A stretch of 64,000 bases of DNA from Prado023 sp963747335 (GCA_963747335.1 CAVVEV010000012.1:248001-312000); one strand, 5' to 3'. Numbered from the stretch's first letter, positions 41,833 through 50,838 are shown. Notes: generated by a model not told the origin, from the sequence alone. Translations and numbers: made by a program.

Positions 41833-42572
41833 GAACGGCCCCCCGGAGCACCGCTGAAGGCCGCCACCTGCATGGCGGTGAGCTGGACGCAGCCAGCGGC
41901 CGCGAGGTCGAGCAGGCGGTCGAGCATCGCGCGGTCGAAGGGCTCACGCTCGGCGGTCCCCTGCACCTCGACGAACTGCCCGGACCCGGTCATCACGACG
42001 TTCATGTCGGTCTCGGCGCGCACGTCGTCGTCGTAGTGCAGGTCGAGGCAGGGCTGCCCATCGACGATGCCGACGCTGACCGCCGCCACCGAGTCCACCA
42101 GCGGCGAGGCCCCGGCGGCGACCAGCCCCTTCCCGCGGGCCCACTCGACGGCATCGGCCAGCGCCACGTAGGCGCCGGTGATGGCCGCGGTCCGGGTGCC
42201 ACCGTCGGCCTGCAGGACGTCGCAGTCGATGACGATGGTGTTCTCCCCGAGGGCCGTCACGTCGATGACCGCGCGCATCGAGCGCCCGACCAGCCGGGAG
42301 ATCTCGTGGGTGCGCCCACCGATCCGGCCCTTGACCGACTCCCGGTCGGAGCGGGTGTTCGTCGAGCGCGGGAGCATGGCGTACTCGGCGGTGACCCACC
42401 CCGATCCGGAGCCCTTCTTCCAGCGGGGAACGCCCGCGGTGAAGGACGCGGCGCACAGCACGCGCGTCGCGCCGAAGGACACCAGGCAGGAACCCTCGGC
42501 ATGGTCCAGCCAGCCCCGCTGGAAGGTCACCTCGCGCAGGGCATCGGGCGCACGGCCATCAGATCGGGTCAC
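41829..42572 (-). CDS. rph: Ribonuclease PH
   Basis: A 247-residue phosphorolytic 3'-exoribonuclease that trims tRNA 3' ends. Evidence: RSDGRAPDALREVTFQRGWL, GSGSGWVTAEYAMLPRSTN with TRSDRESVKGRIGGRTHEI, GENTIVIDCDVLQADGGTR (catalytic region) and C-terminal VEVQGTAEREPFDRAML. The GTG at 42570-42572 overlaps the stop of the upstream metallo-beta-lactamase gene as GTGA; earlier in-frame sequence belongs to that gene. Confidence 0.96.
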   Translation of the reverse strand: MTRSDGRAPDALREVTFQRGWLDHAEGSCLVSFGATRVLCAASFTAGVPRWKKGSGSGWVTAEYAMLPRSTNTRSDRESVKGRIGGRTHEISRLVGRSMRAVIDVTALGENTIVIDCDVLQADGGTRTAAITGAYVALADAVEWARGKGLVAAGASPLVDSVAAVSVGIVDGQPCLDLHYDDDVRAETDMNVVMTGSGQFVEVQGTAEREPFDRAMLDRLLDLAAAGCVQLTAMQVAAFSGAPGGRS

Positions 42573-43324
42573 AGCTCCACCACCATCCCGGGGGCGGCCA
42601 GGGCCACCTCCCCATCGAACGCACTGCGCCCCTCGGCCAGCGTCGCCATCGGATCGTTCCATGCCACCAGGTGGGTCAGGAGCAATCGCCGCGCTCCTGC
42701 GGCGGCCGCGTGCTCGGCGGCTTGGACCCCGGTCATGTGCAGGTCCTTCGGGTTGTCGACGTCGGACAGGCAGGACGCCTCGAACAGGGCGAGGTCCGCG
42801 CCCCGGGCAAGATCGACCAGGGCAGGAGTGGGTCCGGTGTCCCCGCTGTACACCAACGACGCCCCACCCGCCTCGACCCGGATCGCATAGGCCGGGACCG
42901 GGTGCGCGACGCGCGCCACGGTGATGGTGAACGGCCCGATCCTGACGGGTTCGGGCGTGTGGTCCACGAACCGGTAGATGCGCTCCAGGCCGTCAACGGG
43001 CTCCCCGGGCGAGGTCCGGTAGGCATCCGCGATCCGCCGCCCAGTCCCGCGCGGGCCGTGCACGGCCAAGGGCGGGGGCGGGCCCTCGGGGTGGTACTTG
43101 CGGGCCACGTACATGCCCGCCAGATCCAGGCAGTGGTCGGCGTGCAGGTGCGACAGCAGGACCGCGTCCAGCGCGCGCAGGTCCGTCGCGGCGGCCAAGG
43201 GTCCCAGCGACCCGGGCCCGATGTCGAGCACGATCCGCGTCCCCTCGTGCTCCACGAGGTAGCACGAGGCAGCGGAGGCGGGGTTCGGGAAGGATCCCGC
43301 ACAGCCGATCACCGTGACCCGCAC
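42569..43324 (-). CDS. Metallo-beta-lactamase fold hydrolase (RNase Z/cAMP-PDE-like)
   Basis: A 251-residue MBL protein. Metal ligands are in LSHLHADHCLDL (HxHxDH), VAHPVPAYAIRVE, YSGDTGPT and LTHLVAW. It lacks the RNase Z exosite arm. Homologues between murI and rph in actinobacteria are annotated as MBL-fold hydrolases; the mycobacterial one (Rv1339) has been reported as a phosphodiesterase acting on cyclic nucleotides, so such an activity is possible here. GTG 43322-43324 with GAGGGAGGG. Divergent from murI. First gene of a coupled operon with rph and rdgB. Confidence 0.9.
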   Translation of the reverse strand: MRVTVIGCAGSFPNPASAASCYLVEHEGTRIVLDIGPGSLGPLAAATDLRALDAVLLSHLHADHCLDLAGMYVARKYHPEGPPPPLAVHGPRGTGRRIADAYRTSPGEPVDGLERIYRFVDHTPEPVRIGPFTITVARVAHPVPAYAIRVEAGGASLVYSGDTGPTPALVDLARGADLALFEASCLSDVDNPKDLHMTGVQAAEHAAAAGARRLLLTHLVAWNDPMATLAEGRSAFDGEVALAAPGMVVEL

Positions 43325-43425
43325 GTGCCCTCCCTCGACGTGGGGACATGAACTGCCCCGACACGCAGGCAACCCTAGCGATGCCCAGCACCGCGCTCCG
43401 GCGCCCGGTGGGGAGAATGGGCGTC

Positions 43426-44277
43426 ATGTCGCTCACATCCCCCATCGCCGGCCCGGGGGTGGGCGATCCCGACGCCCCCATCGGGATCTTCGACAGCGGC
43501 GTGGGCGGGCTCACGGTCGCGCGCTCGGTCATCGACCAGCTGCCCGACGAGGCCATCCTCTACGTCGGGGACACCGCCCGCGGACCGTACGGCCCGCGCC
43601 CGATCGCCGAGGTCCGGGCATTCGCCCTCGACGTGATGGATCACCTCGTCGACTCCGGGGTCAAGGCCCTGGTCATCGCCTGCAACTCGGCGTCGGCGGC
43701 CGTCCTGCGCGACGCCCGTGAGCGCTACCCGGTTCCGGTCGTGGAGGTCATCAAGCCCGCTGTGCGCCGCTCGGTGCGCGCCACCCGGGACGGGAGGATC
43801 GGGGTGATCGGGACCGTGGCCACGGTCACCAGTGGCGCCTACGAGGACGCCTTCGCCGCCGCCCCGGACCTGACGATCCGCTCGCAGGCGTGCCCCCGTT
43901 TCGTGGACTTCGTCGAGTCCGGCGTCGTCACCGGCGACGAGGTGATCGCCGTGGCCCACGAGTACCTCGACCCCCTGCTCGACGAGGGCATCGACACCCT
44001 CGTCCTGGGCTGCACGCACTACCCCCTCCTGACCGGCGTGATCTCCTACGTGTGCGGCGACGACGTCACCCTCGTCTCCTCGGCCGAGGAGACCGCCAAG
44101 GACGTCTACCGGACGCTGGCCGCGCACCAGCTCGGGCGGCCGGCGGACTCGCCCGCACCGGTCCACCGGTTCCTGGCCACCGGCGACCCGCTGCCGTTCG
44201 CCCGCCTCGGGCGCCGGTTCCTCGGCCCGGAGGTCACCGTCGTCGAGCAGACCCCGGAGTGGGTCACAGCCGGCTGA
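43426..44277 (+). CDS. murI: Glutamate racemase
   Basis: A 283-residue enzyme making D-glutamate for peptidoglycan. Key motifs: GIFDSGVGGLTVARSV, YVGDTARGPYGPR, IACNSASAAV (first catalytic Cys), VIGTVATVTSGAY, LVLGCTHYPLLTG (second catalytic Cys). ATG 43426 is preferred because GGGGAGA lies about 10 bases upstream; 43417 is also in frame. First gene of a plus-strand run ahead of clpS. Confidence 0.96.
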   Translation: MSLTSPIAGPGVGDPDAPIGIFDSGVGGLTVARSVIDQLPDEAILYVGDTARGPYGPRPIAEVRAFALDVMDHLVDSGVKALVIACNSASAAVLRDARERYPVPVVEVIKPAVRRSVRATRDGRIGVIGTVATVTSGAYEDAFAAAPDLTIRSQACPRFVDFVESGVVTGDEVIAVAHEYLDPLLDEGIDTLVLGCTHYPLLTGVISYVCGDDVTLVSSAEETAKDVYRTLAAHQLGRPADSPAPVHRFLATGDPLPFARLGRRFLGPEVTVVEQTPEWVTAG

Positions 44278-44311
44278 ACGGCTTGGCGATTCCCACCCCC
44301 GGGATGCGACC

Positions 44312-44605
44312 ATGGGGCACGTGAGCATCGCACCCATGCAGGACGTGGAGGTCTCCGAGGAGGCCGACGTCGACACGCCCTGGGTGACGATCGTCTGGAA
44401 CGACCCGGTGAACCTGATGTCCTACGTGACGTTCGTCTTCATGACCTACTTCGGCTACCCGCGGGAGAAGGCCGAGGCCCTCATGCTGGATGTGCACCAG
44501 GAGGGCAGGGCCCTGGTCAGCTCGGGGAGCCGGGACGCGATGGAGCGCGACGTCACGGCGATGCACAGCTACGGTCTCTGGGCCACCATGTCGCGGGACC
44601 ACTGA
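44312..44605 (+). CDS. clpS: ATP-dependent Clp protease adaptor ClpS
   Basis: A 97-residue N-end rule adaptor that delivers substrates to ClpAP/ClpCP. Core motif WVTIVWNDPVNLMSYVTFVFM contains the N-degron-binding NDPVN; FGYPREKAEALMLDVHQEGRALVSSG and MHSYGLWATM complete the fold. ATG 44312; a GTG four codons in is an alternative. It is 8 bases upstream of the DUF2017 gene. Confidence 0.95.
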   Translation: MGHVSIAPMQDVEVSEEADVDTPWVTIVWNDPVNLMSYVTFVFMTYFGYPREKAEALMLDVHQEGRALVSSGSRDAMERDVTAMHSYGLWATMSRDH

Positions 44606-44613
44606 GGAGCACC

Positions 44614-45177
44614 ATGGGCCTGCTCGACCCGCCGGGGTTCCGGCGCAACCGCCACGGCCATGTCTGGCTGCACCTCGCCGACGCCGACCGGGGCCTCATG
44701 GGCCAGTTGCTCGGGCAGATGACCGCGATGCTTGCCGAGCCCCACGCGGACGAACCTGTCGATCCGCTGGCTGAGCTGGTCGGGATCGACCCGACGGCGC
44801 AACGTCCCGACGATCCGGCGCTGGCACGGCTGTTCCCTGACGCCTACGAGGATCCCGACGACGCTGACGAGTTCCGCCGCTTCACCCAGCGCGACCTGCG
44901 CTCGGGCAAGCTGGCGAACCTCACCACCGCCACGCAGTCGCTGGCGCGCCCCGACCCCACGCGGCTCTCCGAGGTGGAGTGCCTGGCGTGGCTCGGTGCC
45001 CTCAACGACCTGCGCCTGACCCTCGGCACCCGCCTGGAGATCACCGAGGACAGCGCCGAGGAGTACCTGGCGCTGGATGAGGACGATCCGCGGCGGGCGA
45101 TGCACCTCGTCTACGACTGGCTGACCTACCACCAGGACCGCCTGGTCCACGCACTCCAGAAGGGCATCCGCACGTGA
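44614..45177 (+). CDS. DUF2017 family protein
   Basis: A 187-residue soluble, acidic protein of DUF2017 that regularly follows clpS in actinobacteria. Features: FRRNRHGHVWLHLADADRGLMGQLL near the N terminus, LARLFPDAYEDPDDADEFRRF, and C-terminal WLGALNDLRLTLGTRLEI and HLVYDWLTYHQDRLVHAL. Function unknown; the conserved pairing suggests a link to ClpS-dependent proteolysis. ATG 44614 with GAGGAGC upstream; the stop overlaps the next GTG. Confidence 0.9.
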   Translation: MGLLDPPGFRRNRHGHVWLHLADADRGLMGQLLGQMTAMLAEPHADEPVDPLAELVGIDPTAQRPDDPALARLFPDAYEDPDDADEFRRFTQRDLRSGKLANLTTATQSLARPDPTRLSEVECLAWLGALNDLRLTLGTRLEITEDSAEEYLALDEDDPRRAMHLVYDWLTYHQDRLVHALQKGIRT

Positions 45178-46883
45178 CCCAGATCCCGCCGGCCACCCCC
45201 GGCCTCCCGGAGCCGGCGCTGCTGGCGCGCATCCGCTCGGGGGTCATCGGCGACGACCAGGTGATGGACGGCCCGTACGGCCGCCGCCGGGTCACCTACG
45301 CCGACTACACGGCCAGCGGTCGGGCCCTGGACTTCATCGAGGACTTCATCCGCGCCGAGGTGCTGCCCCGCTACGCCAACACCCACACGGAGTCCAGCGG
45401 CACGGGCCTGCAGACCACGCGGCTGCGCGAGGACGCCCGGCGGATCATCCGCGAGTGCGTCCACGGTGACGAGTCCACGGCGGTGATCTTCGCCGGATCG
45501 GGCACGACGGGTGCGATCAACAAGCTGATCGGGATCCTCAACCTGCGCATCCCGGCCGACCTCGATGCCCGCTACGGGTTCAGCGCACAGATCCCCGAGG
45601 AACAGCGCCCCGTGGTGTTCATCGGGCCGTTCGAGCATCACAGCAACGAGCTGCCGTGGCGCGAGTCCATCGCCGAGGTCGTGATGATCCCGGAGAGCCC
45701 GGACGGCCACATCGACGCCGACCAGCTCGCCGGGGAGCTCATCCGGTACGCCGACCGACCCCTGAAGATCGGCAGCTTCAGCGCCGCCTCGAACGTCACC
45801 GGCATCCTGTCCGACGCCGAGGGGATCACCCGGCTGCTGCACGCCCACGGTGCGCTGGCGTTCTGGGACTACGCGGCCGGTGGGCCCTACATCGACATCG
45901 ACATGAACCCCGGCAGTGACCCGGCAGCGGCCAAGGACGCGGTCTTCCTCTCGCCCCACAAGTTCATCGGCGGTCCGGGCACGCCCGGGCTGCTGATCGT
46001 ACGTCGGGACCTGCTGACCAACCGGGTGCCCGACGTCGTCGGTGGAGGCACGGTCGCCTATGTGAGCCCGACCGAGCACAAGTACCTCACCGACGCCGAG
46101 CACCGGGAGGAGGGCGGGACGCCGGCGATCATCGAGTCGATCCGCGCCGGCCTGGTGTTCGACCTCAAGCGCGCCGTCGGGACCGACGTGATCCGGGCCC
46201 ACGAGGAGGACCTCGTCCACCGCGCCGTCACCGCGTGGTCGGCCAACCCGGCGATCGGGGTCCTGGGCAACGTCGAGGCCGACCGGCTGTCCATCGTCTC
46301 GTTCACCGTGCGGGGGCCGACTGGTCGCTACCTGCACCACAACGCGATCGTCGCGATGCTCAACGACGTGTTCGGCATCCAGGCCCGGGGCGGCTGCTCC
46401 TGCGCCGGTCCCTACGGGCACCGCCTGCTCGGGATCTCGCTTGATCGCTCCGCGGAGTTCGAGTCCCAGATCACCATCGGGTGCGAGGGGATCAAGCCGG
46501 GGTGGGTCCGGGTCAACTTCAACTACTTCATCTCCGAGGAGGTCTTCACCTACCTCGTGGAGGCTGTCGACCTGCTCGCCACCGACGGCTGGGCCCTGCT
46601 GGAGGACTACCGCTTCGACATCGCGACCGGCCTGTGGAAGCACCGCGCAGGCCCGGTGGAACCACCGCTGCGCCTGGCCGACGTGCACTACGACGCCGCC
46701 GGGGACCTCGTCAGCCCGCGCCACGACGATCGCGCGGACGAGGGCGCGCTGGTCGAGCACCTGGCCCAGGCCCGTGCCCTGCTGGCCCGGGCGGCGGCCC
46801 GGGCGCACGGCCCAGACGCGCAGCTGCCCGACGAGCTGGGTCACCTGCAGTGGTTCGACCTGCCGGCGGCCAGCCTCCGCTGA
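45174..46883 (+). CDS. Class V aminotransferase (cysteine desulfurase-like), long form
   Basis: A 569-residue PLP enzyme, about 150 residues longer than SufS/NifS. Evidence: YADYTASGRALDFIEDFI, YANTHTESSGTGLQTTRLRE, IFAGSGTTGAINKLIG (PLP phosphate), FEHHSNELPWRES (the His stacking on PLP), FWDYAAGGPYIDIDM, SPHKFIGGPGTPGLLI (PLP Lys) and RGGCSCAGPYGH with an active-site-type Cys. The C-terminal ~110 residues are extra and acidic. No Fe-S scaffold gene is adjacent, so it may be a desulfurase for another acceptor or a lyase. GTG 45174 overlaps the DUF2017 stop, placing it in the clpS operon. Confidence 0.86.
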   Translation: MTQIPPATPGLPEPALLARIRSGVIGDDQVMDGPYGRRRVTYADYTASGRALDFIEDFIRAEVLPRYANTHTESSGTGLQTTRLREDARRIIRECVHGDESTAVIFAGSGTTGAINKLIGILNLRIPADLDARYGFSAQIPEEQRPVVFIGPFEHHSNELPWRESIAEVVMIPESPDGHIDADQLAGELIRYADRPLKIGSFSAASNVTGILSDAEGITRLLHAHGALAFWDYAAGGPYIDIDMNPGSDPAAAKDAVFLSPHKFIGGPGTPGLLIVRRDLLTNRVPDVVGGGTVAYVSPTEHKYLTDAEHREEGGTPAIIESIRAGLVFDLKRAVGTDVIRAHEEDLVHRAVTAWSANPAIGVLGNVEADRLSIVSFTVRGPTGRYLHHNAIVAMLNDVFGIQARGGCSCAGPYGHRLLGISLDRSAEFESQITIGCEGIKPGWVRVNFNYFISEEVFTYLVEAVDLLATDGWALLEDYRFDIATGLWKHRAGPVEPPLRLADVHYDAAGDLVSPRHDDRADEGALVEHLAQARALLARAAARAHGPDAQLPDELGHLQWFDLPAASLR

Positions 46884-46936
46884 TCGACGCCCCCACCGAG
46901 CCCGACGGAGGCGCTCGCGCCGCGGTGCGCGGCGGT

Positions 46937-48505
46937 TCAGCGCGTTCGCAGGACGAACGTCTCGGACCGCCCCGCGGGCAGGGCGCCCTTCTTCTTGGTC
47001 GTGATCCGGTACGTCCGCGAGGTCTTCTTCTTCGGCCACGTGAACGTGAAGGTCACCCGACCCTTCGCGGTGGTCCGCTTGGTGGACATGGTCTTCCACT
47101 TGCCCTTGACCAGCATCTGCCGGCGCACCGTCACGGACTTCTTCGTCGGCGTGACCTGGACCCGTACGGTGACCTTCTTGCCCCTCTTGGGCGCCAGGGT
47201 GGACGGCCGCGCCTCGACCAGGGTCGCGGCTGCGGGGGGCGCGGGGGTCACGATCGTCGGTGTGGCGACGAAGGGCATCCCAGCCGCGAACGCCCGCATG
47301 GCCGCCCAGGAGTCCGGGTCCACGCCACCGAGGTGCCAGGCGGCCACGCCAGCGAGGCCGAACTCGGTGATCAGCGGCATCCGGGTCACCACTCCCCGGG
47401 ACTCGACCCACCAGGCCTCGTGATCGACCACGCACGAGGTGGCCTTGCCGTCCGCGTCGAGACCGGCGTACTCCTTGGCGAATGTGGCGACCATCTCCCC
47501 GGACGCGTCGTCATAGCGCACTGTCGGAGGAGCACCGGCGACGGAGGTCAGGTAGGTCATCGCCGTGGCCGTGGTGAAGCTGGTCGTGCCCGGGACCCCC
47601 GTGGCCGGGCACGTGCCCGTGATCGACGGCGATCCATCGGCCCGACGTGCGGTCCACAGCCGTCCGTAGGCCGGCAGTCCCATGCGGATCCGGGCGGCGG
47701 GGAACGCAGTGACCGCATACGACAGGGTCCGCCGGATGAACGCCAGCGGCGAGATCGGGCCGGGCCGGGAGACCGAGTAGTCGTAGGTCATGATGCGCAG
47801 GGAGTCCACCACCGGCGCGATCCCGGCGTAGTCGTAGACCCAGTAGCCGCTGCTCGAGGTCGAGGTCCCGTCGTACATCGGCGGCACCGCGATGGCCAGC
47901 CGCTTGCCGGCTCCGTGCAGCGCCACGCCCAGCTCGGTGACGAACGCGACCCAGGCGGGCCGGGTCGTGGCCCAGGTCGAGGCGCCGTCCGAGAAGGCGA
48001 ACTTCTCGTAGTCCAGCTCGATCCCGTCGTAGCCGTTGGCCATGACAAGCTCCACGAGCTGGTTGACGTGGGCTGCCCGCGCCGCCGGATCCTTGAGCAC
48101 CGCGGCCATGGCCTTCGCCGCGGAGCCGTCAGCGACTGAGGGCAGGACCGCGATCCCCCGGGCCCTCAGGCTGGCCAGGACGGCGGCCATGGTGCCGGGG
48201 TTCATGGTCGTCGAGACGCTGACCGTGCTCCCGGAGGCCTTCGCCGTGTACCAGAACGGCGACACCTCACCGATGAGGTCGGCGTTGCCCTCGACTCCGG
48301 CGAGCGCCGTGTCCGTCGCCCAGCTCGGCAGCCACCCGGTGACCAGCGGCGTCGGAGTGGGATCGACGGCTGCTGCCGGGCTCGGTGGGACGACGAGCCC
48401 CACCAGCAGCGCCAGGACCATGGCCACGACTGCTCCCGGCCGGGCAACCCGCCCGGGTGCGACGGCCCCCGAACGCACGGGCACAGGAGCACCGTCAGGA
48501 ACCAC
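46937..48505 (-). CDS. Secreted GH18 family glycoside hydrolase
   Basis: A 522-residue secreted protein with a signal peptide (PGAVVAMVLALLVGLVVPP, cleavage near PAAA/VDP). The GH18 barrel (about 55-390) has MANGYDGIELDYEKF (equivalent to the DxxDxDxE motif, catalytic Glu in LDYE), RLAIAVPPMYDG, DSLRIMTYDYSVSRPG, ARIRMGLPAYGRLWTA and GVAAWHLGGVDPDSW. This subgroup resembles YaaH/SleL-like cell-wall hydrolases and non-chitinolytic GH18s. The C-terminal ~110 residues are a strongly basic Ig-like domain that could bind wall polymers. GTG at 48503-48505 with GCAGGAGG. Chitin or peptidoglycan as substrate is undecided. Confidence 0.86.
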   Translation of the reverse strand: MVPDGAPVPVRSGAVAPGRVARPGAVVAMVLALLVGLVVPPSPAAAVDPTPTPLVTGWLPSWATDTALAGVEGNADLIGEVSPFWYTAKASGSTVSVSTTMNPGTMAAVLASLRARGIAVLPSVADGSAAKAMAAVLKDPAARAAHVNQLVELVMANGYDGIELDYEKFAFSDGASTWATTRPAWVAFVTELGVALHGAGKRLAIAVPPMYDGTSTSSSGYWVYDYAGIAPVVDSLRIMTYDYSVSRPGPISPLAFIRRTLSYAVTAFPAARIRMGLPAYGRLWTARRADGSPSITGTCPATGVPGTTSFTTATAMTYLTSVAGAPPTVRYDDASGEMVATFAKEYAGLDADGKATSCVVDHEAWWVESRGVVTRMPLITEFGLAGVAAWHLGGVDPDSWAAMRAFAAGMPFVATPTIVTPAPPAAATLVEARPSTLAPKRGKKVTVRVQVTPTKKSVTVRRQMLVKGKWKTMSTKRTTAKGRVTFTFTWPKKKTSRTYRITTKKKGALPAGRSETFVLRTR

Positions 48506-48658
48506 CCCGCACCTCCTGCGTCCACCCCGGCCCCGTTGGCCCCTCACCCCACGGCGATGATGCCACGCGGGACCCGGGCCGGGGAGCGCCTCGGCCGAAT
48601 GCGCAGCCGCCTTATCCGATGGATGAGCCGTTCTTAGGCGCACCGGACCGTCCGCGAC

Positions 48659-48937
48659 CTACTGGTCGTCCCCACCGCCGGCAGGCAGTCCGTTGTAGAC
48701 CTTCAGGCACTGCGGGCACACAGGGAACTTCGACGGGTCGCGACCGGGCACCCAGACCTTGCCACACAGTGCGACGACAGGGGTGCCCATCACCGCGCTC
48801 TCGACGATCCTGGCCTTCTCGACGTAATGGGCGAAGCGGTCGTGATCGCCCGTCCCATCGGTGTTCTCGGTCCGTTCCAGCAGATCGGTGCCGCCGGACA
48901 GGTCCGGTGAGTCCAGGGGATCGAGGTCGTTGGCCAT
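48659..48937 (-). CDS. DUF3039 family protein (zinc-ribbon-like)
   Basis: A 92-residue small cytosolic protein. DHDRFAHYVEKARIVESAVM, TPVVALCGKVWVPGRDPSKF and PVCPQCLKVYNGL form the DUF3039 domain, with three Cys (CG, CPQC) probably binding metal. Conserved in actinobacteria with unknown role. ATG at 48935-48937. It is divergent from whiD across a 364-base regulatory gap. Confidence 0.88.
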   Translation of the reverse strand: MANDLDPLDSPDLSGGTDLLERTENTDGTGDHDRFAHYVEKARIVESAVMGTPVVALCGKVWVPGRDPSKFPVCPQCLKVYNGLPAGGGDDQ

Positions 48938-49301
48938 GCCGGAGATGGTACGCCGATCACCTTGCGTCACGGGGATGGGAGGTGAACGGCGCCCCTCGAA
49001 CCCCTGACCTACCGGTGACGTAGTGTCACTCTGTGCGGCCCCAATGGACACTGCGGGTGTCATCCGCAGGGACGGCACGCACGGCACAGCTGCACTCACC
49101 GTGAGGACTGGTAGATCTGTACTAGTAGACTTTCATCTGTTCGTTGGATAACATCCGCCTTCACGGTGAGTAGCGTGACGAGCACCGCAGACGAATCCGA
49201 TCATGGGCTCATACCGCCCCGGAGGCGCCGCGCGGGATGTACGTGACAACTGCCGGAGAACTGATCCACGCCGTGGGCCACGGGCCCGGAACGGAGTAGT
49301 A
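48938..49301. promoter_or_regulatory. Divergent control region between DUF3039 and whiD
   Basis: No gene is seen. The region holds GTGAC-N5-GTCAC (49015-49029), a 10-bp inverted repeat CTCACCGTGA (49095-49104) / TCACGGTGAG (49161-49170) flanking an A+T-richer stretch (49110-49152), and TGTCACTCTGTG (49024-49035), which resembles one half of a BldD box. These are candidate sites for control of whiD; none is confirmed. Confidence 0.45.
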
Positions 49302-49673
49302 ATGCCGCAGCAGCCACTGTCCCAGGTGCCGATGGATGCCACTTGGGAATGGCAGGAGGTGGGCGCCTGCCGCGGCGCTGATCAGGACCTCTTCTTCCAC
49401 CCACAGAACGAGCGGGGACTCGCACGACTGCGCCGCGACCGAGCAGCGAAGGCGGTATGCACCCGGTGCGAGGTGCGCGTCGAGTGCGCGGACTACGCCA
49501 TCCGTGCCCGCGAGCCGTACGGCGTCTGGGGCGGCATGACCGAGGAGGAGCGCGAGCGCGTCTACGTGCGCATCGACCTCTCGGACTTCCCGCGCCAGCG
49601 CGGCGAGGGCGCAACCGCCGCCGCCGATGAGATCGCCCTTGCCGTCGCCCCGGTCACCCTCGGGATCGCCTGA
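49302..49673 (+). CDS. whiD: WhiB-family redox regulator, WhiD/WhiB3 type
   Basis: A 123-residue [4Fe-4S] transcription factor of the actinobacterial Wbl family. Four cluster Cys are at 23, 53, 56 and 62 (GACRG, VCTRCEVRVEC), and the G[VI]WGG turn is in EPYGVWGGMTEEERERV. DLFFHPQNERG between the first two Cys is typical of WhiD (Streptomyces sporulation) and WhiB3 (Mycobacterium redox and lipid control), which bind the principal sigma factor. A ~30-residue acidic/Ala-rich C tail is extra. ATG 49302 with CGGAG upstream; an upstream in-frame GTG-like extension is not conserved. Confidence 0.93.
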   Translation: MPQQPLSQVPMDATWEWQEVGACRGADQDLFFHPQNERGLARLRRDRAAKAVCTRCEVRVECADYAIRAREPYGVWGGMTEEERERVYVRIDLSDFPRQRGEGATAAADEIALAVAPVTLGIA

Positions 49674-49689
49674 GCACCAGCACACGTCG

Positions 49690-49721
49690 TCGACGCCCAC
49701 CCACAACGGGGTGGGCGTCGA
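49690..49721. terminator. Bidirectional hairpin terminator
   Basis: TCGACGCCCACCC (49690-49702) and its perfect complement (49709-49721) sit between converging whiD and argF, with a 6-base loop. Confidence 0.75.
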
Positions 49722-49729
49722 TGCATGTC

Positions 49730-50747
49730 TCAGCTGGTGAGCGTCGCCACCATCAGGGCCTTGATGGTGTGCATCCGGTTGTGCGCCTGCGGGAACACGA
49801 TGCTCGCCGGTGACCGGAACACCTCGTCGGAGACCTCGATCCCGTCGGCGAGGCCGTAGCGCTCGGCCGCCTCCCGACCGACCACGGTCCGGGCATCGTG
49901 GAACGCCGGCAGGCAGTGCATGAACCGCGCATCCGGGCGCCCGGTAGCGGCCATGAGTGCGGCGTCCACGCGGTAGGGCCGCAGCGACTCGACCCGCGAG
50001 TCCCACACGTCCTTCGGCTCACCCATCGAGACCCAGACATCGGTGTGCACGAACTGCGCCCCGGCGACGCCCTCGGCCGGGTCCTCGGTCAGCAGGATCC
50101 GCGCCCCGCTGCCGGCCGCGCGCTCCCGTGCCAGCGCCTGGATGTCCGCGGAGGGCCACAGCTCCTTCGGGGCGACGATCCGCACGTCAGCACCCATGAT
50201 CGCCGCCATCACGAGCATCGAGTTGCCCATGTTGTAGCGGGCGTCACCGACGTAGGCCAGACTGACATCCGCCCACGGCGCAGCGCCCACGTGCTCGCGC
50301 ATCGTCATGAAGTCCGCCAGCATCTGAGTCGGGTGCCAGGTGTCGGTCAGCCCGTTGTACACCGGCACGTCGGCGGCAGCAGCAAGCTCCTCGACGATCG
50401 CGTGGTCCGATCCGCGGAACTGGATCGCGTCGTACATGCCGGCCAGCACCGCAGCGGTGTCCGCGGCCGACTCCTTGTGCCCCATCTGGGACGCGCCCGG
50501 GTCCAGGAACGTCACCTGCGCGCCCTGGTGGTAGGCGGCGACCTCGAACGCGCAGCGGGTTCGGGTGGAGGTCTTCTCGAAGACCAGGGCGATGACCTTG
50601 CCGTTCAGGCGCTGGCGCTCGCGACCGGCGGCACGGTCGGCCTTGAGGACGCCGGCCAGGTTCGATCAGGGCGTCGAGCTCGAGCGCGGTGAAGTCAGCC
50701 TCCCGAAGGAAGTCGCGCCCACGGAGGTCCACAACGAGTTGATCCAT
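49730..50747 (-). pseudogene. argF: Ornithine carbamoyltransferase, apparent frameshift near N terminus
   Basis: Makes citrulline from ornithine and carbamoyl phosphate. The long downstream frame has FLDPGASQMGHKESAADTAAV, HPTQMLADFMTM, YVGDARYNMGNSMLV and HCLPAFHDART. The N terminus (ATG 50745-50747, MDQLVVDLRGRDFLREADFT) and the carbamoyl-phosphate loop (FEKTSTRTRCAFEV) are in different frames. Dropping one base from TT at 50661-50662 gives DALIDLAGVLKADR, restoring a continuous enzyme of about 338 residues, a normal length. Because loss would cause arginine auxotrophy, a sequence error is plausible. The MGHKES form is shared by the E. coli-type anabolic and catabolic (ArcB) enzymes, and no arc genes are adjacent. 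Confidence 0.85.
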
Positions 50748-50775
50748 CCCCCGATCCTCCCATCCGCACCGGATG

Positions 50776-50815
50776 CACGACCGCCCGGCACCGTGTGCGG
50801 CACCGGGCGGTCGTG
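50776..50815 (-). terminator. Hairpin terminator after PEP carboxykinase
   Basis: CACGACCGCCCGG (50776-50788) pairs perfectly with 50803-50815; it lies 24 bases after the pckG stop on the minus strand and before argF. Confidence 0.7.
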
Positions 50816-50838
50816 GTCGAGCGTGGTCGAGCGGGCGA

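Noticed and set aside
45174..46883. IscS/SufS housekeeping cysteine desulfurase
   Set aside because: Too long, with an extra acidic tail, and no Fe-S assembly genes adjacent.
45126..47435. A 769-codon minus-strand open frame opposite the aminotransferase
   Set aside because: Antisense shadow of a well-supported PLP enzyme; no ribosome site or motif.
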